A stretch of 64,000 nucleotides of DNA, taken from positions 310,001 through 374,000 of the forward strand of contig CAXXDW010000005.1 of assembly GCA_963665575.2 (NCBI GenBank). Direction: 5' to 3'. This document shows positions 34,280 to 43,472 of this stretch, piece by piece. Source of the DNA: Rariloculus sp963665575 (GTDB lineage: Bacteria; Pseudomonadota; Gammaproteobacteria; Steroidobacterales; Rariloculaceae). Position 1 is the stretch's first letter. Each line of letters opens with the position of its first letter. The notes under the pieces were generated by a model. The model did no database searches, had not been told where the DNA came from, and was given only the letters and a program-made list of their open reading frames with translations. The position numbers and the translations under genes are program-made.

Positions 34280-36235
34280 ATGCCGGTGCTTGCGGACATC
34301 TTCGGCCCGGGCGGCCGCCTCGCGGAACGCTTGCCCGGATACACCTACAGGGCAGCGCAAGAGCAGATGGCCGAGTTTGTCGGCGAGGCGATCGACGACG
34401 GTCGGCACGCCGCGCTCGAAGCCGGGACCGGTATCGGAAAAACGTACGCGTATCTCGTACCCGTGCTGCTGTCGGGCCGGCGGGCGATCATCTCCACCGG
34501 AACGCGGACATTGCAGGACCAATTGTTCAGCCGGGATCTGCCGGCGCTCGGCGCCGTACTCGGCAGGCCTGTCGAGATTGCGCTGCTCAAGGGCCGAAGC
34601 AATTACCTGTGCTGGCACCGGTTCGAAACGGCACGCCTGGATGGCCGCGAGCCCGTGGCGGCGGGCACGCTTGCGACGCTCGCAGACTGGGGGCGGTCGA
34701 GCGCGAGCGGCGACCTGGCCGAACTCGATGAACTGGCCGCCGAGCACACGCTGCGCGGTCTGATCACGTCGACGGTCGACAATTGCCTGGGCAGTCGATG
34801 CGAGTTTCTCGAGCGCTGTTTCGTCGTCGATGCACGGCGCAAGGCGATGGCGGCGCAGGTTGTCATCGTGAACCATCATCTGCTGCTCGCCGACCTCGCG
34901 CTCAAGGAGGCCGGGTTCGGCGAACTCCTGCCCGGTGCCGATGTGATCGTCGTCGACGAGGCGCACCAGTTTCCGGACATCGCCCAGCGGGTCTTCAGCA
35001 TGTCGGTGGCGAGCCGGGAACTCGAAGCGCTGCTGCGCGACATCGTGCGCGAGGGCAGCTCGGCAGGCCTCGACCGACAGGCCGGCGATGCGTCGGCGTC
35101 GCTTTCCGGCGCACTGGTCAGCGCGCGGCGCGAAGCGACCCGTACACAGGGGCGGTTCGCCTGGGAAGCCGCGCCGGGGCACCTCGTGGCTGTGCTTGCC
35201 GAGCTGCAAGGCGCCGTGGCCGAGGCCGGCCAGGCGCTCGAACCGGTCGAGTCGGCGAGCGCGGGCCTCGCCCGTTGCCGCGAGCGCTGCGCGCAGGCAT
35301 CGCGGCGGCTTGAAGTCGTCATGGCCGACGATCCCGGCGATGGGCTGCGATGGCTTGAAGTGTCGCCTCGATCCCTGGCCGTGCACTGGACTCCGCTCGA
35401 CATCGGTGCGGCCATGGCCGAGCGTCTGGCGGATCAGGCGGCGGCATGGATCTTTACGTCGGCGACACTCGCCGTCGGTGATGATTTCACGCACTTTCTG
35501 GCTCGCGTCGGGATCGACGACGCGCTCACAAGCACGCTGCCGAGCCCGTTCGACCACGAGGAAAACGGCCGGATCTACCTGCCGCGGGGCTTGCCGGACC
35601 CCGCTGATCCGGGTCATGTGACCGCACTCATGGAAGATGTCTGGCCGCTCATCGAAGCCTCCGGCGGCGGTGCGTTTATGCTGTTCACGAGTTATCGCGC
35701 ACTCAACCTCGCGCGGGACTGGCTCGAGCAGCAATCGGCGCCGGGGCCCGTGCTGGTGCAGGGCGCGGGTTCCCGCAGCCAGCAACTGGCAGCGTTTCGC
35801 GCGGCGGGCAACGCGGTTCTGCTTGGCACCAACAGCTTCTGGCAGGGCGTCGACGTGCGCGGTCACGCATTGCGCGTCGTCGTGATCGCGAAGTTGCCGT
35901 TCCAGGCCCCCAACGACCCGATGATCCAGGCTCGCATCGAAGCGGTTCGGCGCAACGGCGGGGATCCCTTCAGGGAATTCCAGTTGCCCGAGGCGGTGCT
36001 CGCGCTCAAACAGGGCGCCGGTCGCCTGATTCGGGACTTCGATGACCGTGGACTCATCGTTCTTGGCGATCCCAGGCTCGCGACCCGGCCGTACGGCCGC
36101 GTGTTTCTCAGGAGCCTCCCGCCGATGCCGTTGCTCACCGACCGCGATGCCGCACTCGAATTTGCGGCCGGGCTTCGGGAGCCTGCGGGCTCACTGCCTT
36201 TCTCCGCGGAACAAAGCACAATGTACGCCGGATGA
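34280..36235 (+). CDS. yoaA: YoaA/DinG-family Fe-S DNA helicase
   Basis: A 651-aa XPD-like 5'-3' helicase. Walker A is EAGTGIGKTYAYL near residue 52. Fe-S cluster cysteines are seen in NYLCWHRF, NCLGSRCEFLERCFV. VIVVDEAHQF is the DEAH box, and QGAGRLIRDFDDRG the motif VI. The absence of an exonuclease domain and the length place it with YoaA, which works with the clamp loader in repair. ATG 34280. Its stop overlaps tsaB by 4 bp, as yoaA-tsaB order is common in gammaproteobacteria. Confidence 0.9.
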   Translation: MPVLADIFGPGGRLAERLPGYTYRAAQEQMAEFVGEAIDDGRHAALEAGTGIGKTYAYLVPVLLSGRRAIISTGTRTLQDQLFSRDLPALGAVLGRPVEIALLKGRSNYLCWHRFETARLDGREPVAAGTLATLADWGRSSASGDLAELDELAAEHTLRGLITSTVDNCLGSRCEFLERCFVVDARRKAMAAQVVIVNHHLLLADLALKEAGFGELLPGADVIVVDEAHQFPDIAQRVFSMSVASRELEALLRDIVREGSSAGLDRQAGDASASLSGALVSARREATRTQGRFAWEAAPGHLVAVLAELQGAVAEAGQALEPVESASAGLARCRERCAQASRRLEVVMADDPGDGLRWLEVSPRSLAVHWTPLDIGAAMAERLADQAAAWIFTSATLAVGDDFTHFLARVGIDDALTSTLPSPFDHEENGRIYLPRGLPDPADPGHVTALMEDVWPLIEASGGGAFMLFTSYRALNLARDWLEQQSAPGPVLVQGAGSRSQQLAAFRAAGNAVLLGTNSFWQGVDVRGHALRVVVIAKLPFQAPNDPMIQARIEAVRRNGGDPFREFQLPEAVLALKQGAGRLIRDFDDRGLIVLGDPRLATRPYGRVFLRSLPPMPLLTDRDAALEFAAGLREPAGSLPFSAEQSTMYAG

Positions 36236-36915
36236 AACTGCTTGCGATAGAAACGTCAAGCCCCACGGGCTCGCTTGCGCTGCTTGACGGCACGGCCGTC
36301 ATCGAACGCGAGATTGCGACCCCGCGCGAGCAGTCCGAGCGCGTGCTGCCGGTAGTCCGGGAACTGCTTGCCGAGGCTGGGTTGGTGCTCGGGTCGCTCG
36401 ATGCGATCGCATTCGGACGCGGGCCGGGTTCCTTCAGCGGTATCCGCCTCGCGGCGGCCGTCACCCAGGGTCTTGCGCTGTCGTGCGGCTTGCCGGTCGT
36501 TGCGGTATCGAGTCTGGCTGCGGCGGCGCAACGCGCCTGGCGGGAGCATGCTTCGACCCGCTCGCTCGTCTGCGTCGACGCACGGATGGGCGAGGTGTAC
36601 TGGGCGACGTTCCGCATCGATGACGGGCTTGCCGAGCACGACGGACCCGAGCGTCTCGGCGCCCCGGTGACATTGCAGTCGTCCCCCGGCGATCCCTGGG
36701 CCGCGGTCGGAAACGGCTTTGCGGTGTATCGCAATGAACTCGCGGCGCAGCTTGCCCGGGCCTCTGCGGTTCACGGCGCCTGCGTGCCGACGGCTCGCGA
36801 TCTGTTGCCGCGCGCGCGTCGCGACTGCGCGGCCGGACGGATCAGCCCCGCCGCGTCGGCCCTGCCCGTCTATCTTCGCGACGAGAGCGCGTGGCGGCGG
36901 TCGTCGTCGCCGTAG
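36232..36915 (+). CDS. tsaB: tRNA threonylcarbamoyladenosine protein TsaB
   Basis: A 227-aa YeaZ-type ASKHA-fold protein (LAIETSSPTGSLALLDG, FGRGPGSFSGIRLAAAVTQGLAL, VCVDARMGEVYWATF). It scaffolds TsaD and TsaE in making t6A37 on ANN-decoding tRNAs. The ATG overlaps the upstream stop (ATGA). The C-terminal LPVYLRDESAW is the conserved family end. Confidence 0.93.
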   Translation: MKLLAIETSSPTGSLALLDGTAVIEREIATPREQSERVLPVVRELLAEAGLVLGSLDAIAFGRGPGSFSGIRLAAAVTQGLALSCGLPVVAVSSLAAAAQRAWREHASTRSLVCVDARMGEVYWATFRIDDGLAEHDGPERLGAPVTLQSSPGDPWAAVGNGFAVYRNELAAQLARASAVHGACVPTARDLLPRARRDCAAGRISPAASALPVYLRDESAWRRSSSP

Positions 36916-37005
36916 GCCAGAGCAGGCAGGCGCGCGCATGCGCGTCACCAAATTGTAATAATGGGCGTCTCTAATTGTGGGACCGAGGTCTGCCGGATTG
37001 AGGCG

Positions 37006-37698
37006 ATGTCCCGAAAAACCGTCCTGGTAGTCGAAGACGAACGGCCGATACGCGACATGCTGACATTCAATCTCGGCCGCGCAGGATACGAGGTCCAGGC
37101 GGTCGACGACGGCCGCGAGGCGCGCGCCGCGATCGCGGACAGGTGCCCGGACGTGGTTCTCATGGACTGGATGTTGCCGGACGTCAGCGGTCTTGAGCTT
37201 ACACGCCAACTCAAGCGCGACCCCAGAACCCGCGAGATACCGGTGATCATGGTCACGGCACTTTCCGATGAGGACGATCGGGTCACGGGGCTCGATGCCG
37301 GCGCCGACGACTACATCGTCAAGCCGTTCTCGCAGCGCGAACTGCTTGCGCGCATTCGCGCGGCGCTCAGGCGCGGCAGCGTGTCGGACGATGAAATGCT
37401 CACGGTCGGGGAATTGAAGCTCGACGCCGCCAGTCATCTGGTGACGGTCGGTGATGACGCAATCGCATTGAGCCCCACCGAGTACCGCCTGCTCGAGTTT
37501 TTCATGCGCCATCCCGGCCGCGTCTACAGTCGTTCGCAGCTTCTGGACAGCGTATGGGGAGGCAATGTGTACGTCGAGGAACGCACGGTCGACGTGCACA
37601 TACGCCGGCTGCGCAAGGCGCTGACGCCGTTCGGCTATCACAAGCTGATCCGCACGGCGCGTGGGGCCGGTTATTGCTTCTCTCCCCGAGAGGTTTGA
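37006..37698 (+). CDS. phoB: Phosphate regulon response regulator PhoB
   Basis: A 230-aa OmpR-family regulator. The receiver domain has acidic residues VVEDERP, the phospho-acceptor Asp in VVLMDWMLPD near residue 53, the Thr/Ala switch (MVTALSDE) and the Lys in DYIVKPFS. A winged helix follows (LSPTEYRLLEFFMRHPGRVYSRSQLLD, VEERTVDVHIRRLRKAL). ATG 37006 has GAGG upstream; the frame is open to 36961 but that part is not family-like. It overlaps phoR (TGATG). No convincing Pho box was found upstream. Confidence 0.92.
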   Translation: MSRKTVLVVEDERPIRDMLTFNLGRAGYEVQAVDDGREARAAIADRCPDVVLMDWMLPDVSGLELTRQLKRDPRTREIPVIMVTALSDEDDRVTGLDAGADDYIVKPFSQRELLARIRAALRRGSVSDDEMLTVGELKLDAASHLVTVGDDAIALSPTEYRLLEFFMRHPGRVYSRSQLLDSVWGGNVYVEERTVDVHIRRLRKALTPFGYHKLIRTARGAGYCFSPREV

Positions 37699-39011
37699 TG
37701 TTGCGGCGAAGGTGGGCCAAACAAGTCGTCTTTCTGGCTGCCTGGCTCGCCGCCGCCGCGCTGCTCGGCCTGCTCTTCGGTGCGCCCGCCTGGTGGTTGA
37801 CCGCGGCGCTGCTGCTCTACGTCGCGCACACGTTGCGCTACATTTTTCTGCTCGATCGCATGCTCGACGGAGGCAAGCGGCACGCGCCGTTCGCGACGCG
37901 TGGACTCTGGGCCGAGATTCTGGCCCGTGTCGACACGATCAAGACCAAGTCGCGCAACCGCAAGAAAAAGTTCCACCGCGTGCTCAGGGAAATCCGCGAA
38001 AGTACAGGGGCACTGAGCGACGGCGGCGTGATCCTCAATGGCGACAACGAGATCGTCTGGTTCAATCCGGCCGCGACCCTGCTGCTTGGCCTCGATCCGC
38101 GAACGGACATCGGCCGCAGGCTCGACAACCTGATCAGGCACCCCGAATTCGTAAGCTACCTCGCCGAACCCGGCGGCGAGGGCATAACCTTTCCGTCGCC
38201 GAAAATGGAGTCCGCCTGGCTCGCCCTGCAGATCATCCCCTACGGGCGTGACCAACGGATCGCAATCGTCCGCAACGTCACGCGCGAGGTCAATCTCGAA
38301 CGCACGCGGCGCGATTTCGTCGCCAACGCCTCGCACGAATTGCGTTCGCCGTTGACCGTGCTCAGCGGATATCTGGATACGTTTGCCGACGATGAGGACT
38401 TGCCGAACCGCTGGAAGGTGCCGATCGCCGAAATGCTGCGCCAGTCGAACCGCATGACGCAGATTCTGCGAGACCTCATGGAACTGATGCGCCTGGAGTC
38501 CGCCGAGAGCGACGCGAGCCGCGACTTCGTCGATGTCTGCACGATGCTCGGTCTCATGGTCAGGGATTTCGATTCGGCGCCCGCGGAGCATCCGGCCGTG
38601 AGCTTGCAGCTGGAGACTGATGCGGCCTTGCTCGGCAACGAGACGGAGCTTCATTCGATCTTTTTCAACCTGATTCATAATGCGGTGAGGTTCACACCGG
38701 CGACGGGAAGTGTCGCGGTCGTCTGGCGTACCGATGACCAGGGCGCGGCTTTTGAAGTGACCGACACGGGTATCGGCATTCCCGAGGAAGAGATCCCTCG
38801 GATCACCGAACGGTTTTACCGTGTCGATCCGGGCCGTTCGCGAGCCATGGGAGGTACCGGGCTCGGGCTTGCGATCGTGAAGCACGCCGTGCAGCGGCAC
38901 AATGGCGTTCTCGAGATCGCAAGCGTCGAGGGCGAGGGCAGCTCGTTCCGTTGCCGCTTCGCTCCGGAGAGGCTCCTGTATCGCGGAGGCCAGGCCGAAG
39001 CGGCCGTATAA
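37698..39011 (+). CDS. phoR: Phosphate regulon sensor kinase PhoR
   Basis: A 437-aa histidine kinase with two N-terminal transmembrane helices and almost no periplasmic loop, as in PhoR, which senses the Pst transporter state through PhoU. A linker and PAS domain follow (DGGVILNGDNEIVWFNPAATLLLGLD), then HisKA with the phospho-His in NASHELRSPLTVLSGYL, and the ATPase N, G1 and G2 boxes (NLIHNAVRFTP, DTGIGIPEEE, GGTGLGLAIVKHAV). The ATG overlaps the phoB stop. Confidence 0.92.
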   Translation: MLRRRWAKQVVFLAAWLAAAALLGLLFGAPAWWLTAALLLYVAHTLRYIFLLDRMLDGGKRHAPFATRGLWAEILARVDTIKTKSRNRKKKFHRVLREIRESTGALSDGGVILNGDNEIVWFNPAATLLLGLDPRTDIGRRLDNLIRHPEFVSYLAEPGGEGITFPSPKMESAWLALQIIPYGRDQRIAIVRNVTREVNLERTRRDFVANASHELRSPLTVLSGYLDTFADDEDLPNRWKVPIAEMLRQSNRMTQILRDLMELMRLESAESDASRDFVDVCTMLGLMVRDFDSAPAEHPAVSLQLETDAALLGNETELHSIFFNLIHNAVRFTPATGSVAVVWRTDDQGAAFEVTDTGIGIPEEEIPRITERFYRVDPGRSRAMGGTGLGLAIVKHAVQRHNGVLEIASVEGEGSSFRCRFAPERLLYRGGQAEAAV

Positions 39012-39044
39012 TGGCCCGAAAGATCGCTGCCAGGGAGTCAGTGG

Positions 39045-39785
39045 GTGGAAGTTGAGGATCTCCGACAACACATATCACGCAGCTTCAACGCCGATATCGA
39101 AAGCCTCTACAATTCCGTTCTGACGATGGGTGGGCTCGTCGAAGAGCAGCTCGACCGCGCGATCGAGGCGCTCACGACAAGGGACAGCGCATTGGGCCTG
39201 CAGGTCGCGCAAGACGACTTCAAGATCAACCGCATGGAGGTCAGCATCGACGAGGCCTGCAGCCGGATACTCGCGACCCGCGCACCAGCGGCCGGCGATC
39301 TCAGGCTCATCGTCGCGATCATCAAGACGATCACGGATCTCGAGCGCATCGGCGACGAAGCCGAGAAGATCGGCAGGCTCGCAGCGCGGCTTGCCGGAGT
39401 GGAGCGTCCGACGACGAACTATCGTGAACTGAGAAACCTTGCCGGGCACGTCAAGCAGATGATCCGCGGCACGCTCGATGCATTTGCGAGGCTCGACGCG
39501 AAAGGCGCGCTCGAGATCGTCAAGGCCGATGAAATCGTCGACGAGGAATATGAGTCGATCCACCGGCAGGCGATCACTTTCATGATGGAAGACCCGCGCA
39601 CGATATCGCGCGGGATGGATTCCATGTGGCTCGCTCGCTCACTCGAGCGTATCGGAGACCACGCGAAGAACATTTCCGAATACGTGGTCTATATGGTGCA
39701 CGGCAAGGACATCCGTTATACGAGCGTCGAGGCGATCGAAGCGGAGGTCACGCTTGCCGGAGAAGTTGCGGAGGCAAACACATGA
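39045..39785 (+). CDS. phoU: Phosphate signalling protein PhoU
   Basis: A 246-aa, all-helical protein with two PhoU repeats, each with the metal-binding E/DxxxD signature (DDFKINRMEVSID; DEIVDEEYESIHRQ). It couples the Pst transporter to PhoR. The GTG at 39045 follows CAGGGAG. It lies 33 bp after phoR and overlaps dsbB by 4 bp. Its usual partner genes pstSCA are not in the window. Confidence 0.92.
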   Translation: MEVEDLRQHISRSFNADIESLYNSVLTMGGLVEEQLDRAIEALTTRDSALGLQVAQDDFKINRMEVSIDEACSRILATRAPAAGDLRLIVAIIKTITDLERIGDEAEKIGRLAARLAGVERPTTNYRELRNLAGHVKQMIRGTLDAFARLDAKGALEIVKADEIVDEEYESIHRQAITFMMEDPRTISRGMDSMWLARSLERIGDHAKNISEYVVYMVHGKDIRYTSVEAIEAEVTLAGEVAEANT

Positions 39786-40285
39786 TCGAGACGCGCGGCC
39801 AGCGCCGCCTGTTGAACCTTGCCGGTGTAGTCATCGTGATCGGGCTCATGGCGTATGCGCTTTACTCGCAATACGTCGTGGGGCTGGAGGCCTGCCCGCT
39901 TTGCATATTTCAGCGCGTCGCCATGATCGGCGTCGGGATCGTGATGCTCGTCGCGGCGTTGCATGGCCCGGCGGGCAAGTCCGCACGGGCCTACGGCGTG
40001 CTCGGCGTCGCGGTCGCGGCCGTCGGCGCGGCGATCGCGGGGCGCCATGTCTGGCTGCAGAACCTGCCGGCGGATGCCGTGCCGGCCTGCGGGCCCGGGC
40101 TCGATTACATTCTTGACGTCTTTCCGCTGGTCGAAGCCGTGCGCATGGTCTTTACCGGCTCCGGCGAGTGCGCCGACATCAACTGGTCGTTCATGGGACT
40201 CAGCATGCCGGCCTGGGTCCTGATCTGGTTCGTGGCGCTTGCTGCCCTCAGCGTCGCGGCCAACTGGAATCGCGTGCGGCCGTAG
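39782..40285 (+). CDS. dsbB: Disulfide bond formation protein DsbB
   Basis: A 167-aa inner-membrane quinone reductase that reoxidises DsbA. Four transmembrane helices are seen, with the first redox pair in GLEACPLCIFQR and the second in PACGPGLDYI and GSGECADINW. The ATG overlaps the phoU stop. Its 3' end overlaps the convergent dapE by 38 bp. Confidence 0.93.
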   Translation: MIETRGQRRLLNLAGVVIVIGLMAYALYSQYVVGLEACPLCIFQRVAMIGVGIVMLVAALHGPAGKSARAYGVLGVAVAAVGAAIAGRHVWLQNLPADAVPACGPGLDYILDVFPLVEAVRMVFTGSGECADINWSFMGLSMPAWVLIWFVALAALSVAANWNRVRP

Positions 40286-41408
40286 GCACGAGCAAGAGTT
40301 CCGCGACCCTGAAGTAGATCCTTTCAAGCGCGACGATGTCGGCGACGATGACTTCCTCGTTGACCTTGTGGATCGTCTCGTTCACCGGGCCGATTTCGAC
40401 GACCTCGATCCCGTAAGGCGCAATGTAGCGCCCGTCGGACGTGCCGCCGCCCGTGGAGAGTGCCGCATCGACACCCGTCTCCTCGCGGATTGCGCGCACG
40501 ACCGCGTCCGTCAGTCGTCCTTCGGAGGTCAGGAACGGTTCGCCGGCGAGCCGCCAGTGCAGTTCGTAGTCCACGCCGAGCGCATCGAGCGTTTTCTCGA
40601 CGCGTCTTGCGAGAGTCTCGCGGTTCCAAAGCGAGTTGTAGCGAAGGTTGAAGCGGCAGTTGAGTACCGCCGGCGTGACATTCGGCGCACCCGCGTCGCT
40701 CGACACGTTGACCATCTGGAAGGTCGTCGGCGGGAAATGGTCATTGCCTGCGTCGATCGGTTCGGCGGTCATCGCCTGCACGAACCGGGCAAGCGCGTGT
40801 ATGGGGTTTTCGGCCCGCAAGGGATAGGCCACATGGCCAAGCTCACCCTTGATCGTCATCAGGCCGGACAGGCTGCCGCGCCGACCGACCCTGATCGTAT
40901 CGCCGAGCCGCTCGCTGCTCGACGGCTCTCCGACGACACAGAAGTCGAAGAGTTCGCCGCGCCGTTCGAGCGTCGCCATGACCCTGGCCGTCCCGTCAAC
41001 GGCCGGCCCTTCCTCGTCGCTCGTCAACAGTACGCCGATCGATCCCGGATGCTCCGGATAGGTGGCCGCGAAGCGCTGGCAGGCCTTGACCATGGCCGCC
41101 AGGCTCGCTTTCATGTCGGCCGCACCGCGACCGCGGAGCTTCCCGTCAGCCTCCGTCGCGACAAACGGATCGCTGCGCCATTGCCCGGACGGCCCCGGCG
41201 GCACAACATCAGTATGGCCCGCAAATACGACGACCGGAGCCGCATCGCCGCGCCGTGCCCAGAGGTTGCTGACGTCATTGAACTGAAGCGGCTCGGTCCG
41301 AAACCCGGAGTCCTCGAGCAACTGACCAAGCAATTGCTGACAGCCCGCATCGTCGGGCGTGACCGAACGCCGCGCGATCAACGCGCTTGTCAGTTCGAGC
41401 AGTTCCAT
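40248..41408 (-). CDS. dapE: Succinyl-diaminopimelate desuccinylase
   Basis: A 386-aa M20-family dizinc hydrolase of lysine/meso-diaminopimelate synthesis. Metal and catalytic sites are seen in FAGHTDVVPPG, GRGAADMKASLAAM, TSDEEGPAVDGT and STGGGTSDGRYIAPYG. The dimerisation lid domain lies in the middle. dapD, an earlier enzyme of the same pathway, lies 1.2 kb away on the same strand. Confidence 0.95.
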   Translation of the reverse strand: MELLELTSALIARRSVTPDDAGCQQLLGQLLEDSGFRTEPLQFNDVSNLWARRGDAAPVVVFAGHTDVVPPGPSGQWRSDPFVATEADGKLRGRGAADMKASLAAMVKACQRFAATYPEHPGSIGVLLTSDEEGPAVDGTARVMATLERRGELFDFCVVGEPSSSERLGDTIRVGRRGSLSGLMTIKGELGHVAYPLRAENPIHALARFVQAMTAEPIDAGNDHFPPTTFQMVNVSSDAGAPNVTPAVLNCRFNLRYNSLWNRETLARRVEKTLDALGVDYELHWRLAGEPFLTSEGRLTDAVVRAIREETGVDAALSTGGGTSDGRYIAPYGIEVVEIGPVNETIHKVNEEVIVADIVALERIYFRVAELLLVPTAARDSSWPRR

Positions 41409-41626
41409 GGGGGGAGTGCGGTCAGCGCGCGCGAAGGTCTACCTAACATATTGATATTTTACGTAAAACTGTGTTTCGTGCCGGTCCGGGCGAGCGCAGT
41501 GCCGACACATTGCCGTAATTGTTCGGTAATACTCGGCGGCTACGCTCGTGCGGCTATGTTAACGTGCTGCCGCGCGTACCGTGGCCGACCCCAGCGAGGA
41601 TGTAGGCTCCTGGATTGGAGTAGACT

Positions 41627-42523
41627 GTGAACGGAGTCCCGAAGCCAACGAGCCAAGACTTGTCCGAAGCGATCCCGGAGCGGGCCGCCGAGCCGCCGCC
41701 GCAATCCGCAGCGGTCCCGGCCGCGATCGCGGACGCCCACGAGACTGTCGGCGATTTTACCTCCTCCAATCCCGTCATTCGCACTCGCGGCGTGGATGTC
41801 CATTACGGCGACAATCATGCCATTCGGCACGTCAATCTCGACATCGGGCGAAACGAGGTCATCGCACTGATCGGGCCCTCCGGCTGCGGGAAGACGACCT
41901 ATCTGCGCTGCCTCAACCGCATGAACGACACGATCGAGTCCGCGCGCGTGACCGGCGAGATCAGGCTCGACGATGAGGACATCTACTCGCGCCGGATGGA
42001 TGTCGTCATGCTGCGCGCGCGCGTGGGCATGGTCTTTCAGAAGCCGAACCCGTTCCCGAAATCCGTTTACGACAATGTCGCCTACGGCCCGCGGATCCAC
42101 GGCATCGCAAGGAATCGAACGGAACTCGACCGGATCGTGCGGCGCAGTCTCGAACGTGCGGGGCTCTGGGTCGAAGTGCGTGACCGGCTCGATGAGCCCG
42201 GAACCGGATTGTCCGGCGGGCAGCAGCAGCGCCTGTGCATCGCGCGCACCATCGCCGTGAGCCCGGAAGTGATTCTCATGGACGAGCCTTGCTCGGCACT
42301 CGACCCGATCGCGACGGCCCGGATCGAGGATCTCATCGACGAACTCAGGCAGAACTACGCCATTGTGATCGTGACCCATTCGATGCAGCAGGCAGCGCGC
42401 GTGTCGCAGCGAGTCGCGTACTTCCATCTCGGCAAGCTTGTCGAGGTTGGCAGCACCGAGTCGATCTTCACGAACCCACGCCACAAGCTCACCGAAGACT
42501 ACATCACGGGCCGTTTCGGCTGA
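41627..42523 (+). CDS. pstB: Phosphate ABC transporter ATPase PstB
   Basis: A 298-aa ATPase with Walker A LIGPSGCGKTTYLRCLNRMND, the PstB-typical FQKPNPFPKSVYDNVAYGPR, signature LSGGQQQRLCIAR and Walker B VILMDEPCSALDP. The GTG start adds a 45-residue Pro/Ala-rich extension before the usual first strand. It stands alone: no pstS, pstC or pstA flanks it. A weak Pho-box-like AAAACTGTGTT lies about 150 bp upstream, near 41465, and is not convincing alone. Confidence 0.93.
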   Translation: MNGVPKPTSQDLSEAIPERAAEPPPQSAAVPAAIADAHETVGDFTSSNPVIRTRGVDVHYGDNHAIRHVNLDIGRNEVIALIGPSGCGKTTYLRCLNRMNDTIESARVTGEIRLDDEDIYSRRMDVVMLRARVGMVFQKPNPFPKSVYDNVAYGPRIHGIARNRTELDRIVRRSLERAGLWVEVRDRLDEPGTGLSGGQQQRLCIARTIAVSPEVILMDEPCSALDPIATARIEDLIDELRQNYAIVIVTHSMQQAARVSQRVAYFHLGKLVEVGSTESIFTNPRHKLTEDYITGRFG

Positions 42524-42653
42524 GTCTTGCAGCGCGAGCGCCCGCATCTTCTCTCGCGCCGGTGCGAAGGGCTCGCCGGGCGCGGATGCGATCGGCCCCT
42601 TCATCCACCGGGACATCGCCTGCAACTCGGGAGTGCAACCGCACGCGCGGCGG

Positions 42654-43472
42654 CTACAGCCTCAGTAGCTCGTTGATGCTCGTCCTGGCGCGCGTTCGGT
42701 CATCGACGCGCTTGACGATGATCGCACAATAGAGGCTGTACTTGCCGTTGCCGGCCGGCAGGCTGCCCGGAACGACGACGGATCCGGCCGGTACCCGGCC
42801 GTAGAGAATCCTTTCGGTTTCCCGATCGTAGATTCGCGTGCTCTGGCCGATGAAGACGCCCATCGAGATCACGCTGCCGCGTTCGACGATCACGCCCTCG
42901 ACGACCTCCGACCGCGCCCCGATGAAGCAGTCGTCTTCGATGATCGTGGGTGCGGCCTGCAGCGGTTCGAGCACGCCGCCGATGCCGGCGCCGCCCGACA
43001 GGTGAACGTTCCTGCCGATTTGCGCGCAACTGCCGACCGTCGCCCAGGTATCGACCATGGTGCCCGAGTCGACGTACGCGCCGATGTTGACGAAGGACGG
43101 CATGAGCACGACATCGCTCGCGACGTAAGCACCGCGCCTTACGACTGCGTCGGGGACCACGCGGGTGCCCGCACGTTCGAAATCGTCGTGCGACCACTCC
43201 GAGTACTTGAGCGGCACCTTGTCGAAGAATCTCGTGTAACCGGCGTCGATGGCCTCGTTGTCCCTGACCCGGAACGAAAGGAGCACGGCCTTCTTGAGCC
43301 ACTCGTTGACGACCCATGTACCGTCCACGGGCTCTGCAACACGAAAACGGCCGCTGTCGAGCCCGGCGATGCACGTTTCGATCGCTTCACCGAGTTCCGC
43401 GTCGACCTTGCCCGGGGCCAGTTCGCCGCGCCGCTCCCAGGCGGCTTCGATCACATTGCCAAGCTCCGCCAT
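42654..43472 (-). CDS. dapD: Tetrahydrodipicolinate N-succinyltransferase
   Basis: A 272-aa left-handed beta-helix acyltransferase of the succinylase lysine pathway. Hexapeptide repeats include VVLMPSFVNIGAYVDSGTMVDTWATVGSCAQIGRNVHLSGGAGIGG, and the C-terminal GRVPAGSVVVPGSLP is typical. It begins one base from the end of glnD, and dapD next to glnD is common in gammaproteobacteria. Confidence 0.95.
   Translation of the reverse strand: MAELGNVIEAAWERRGELAPGKVDAELGEAIETCIAGLDSGRFRVAEPVDGTWVVNEWLKKAVLLSFRVRDNEAIDAGYTRFFDKVPLKYSEWSHDDFERAGTRVVPDAVVRRGAYVASDVVLMPSFVNIGAYVDSGTMVDTWATVGSCAQIGRNVHLSGGAGIGGVLEPLQAAPTIIEDDCFIGARSEVVEGVIVERGSVISMGVFIGQSTRIYDRETERILYGRVPAGSVVVPGSLPAGNGKYSLYCAIIVKRVDDRTRARTSINELLRL

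Noticed and set aside
41455..41480. Pho box upstream of pstB
   Set aside because: Only about half the consensus positions match; too weak to list as a site.
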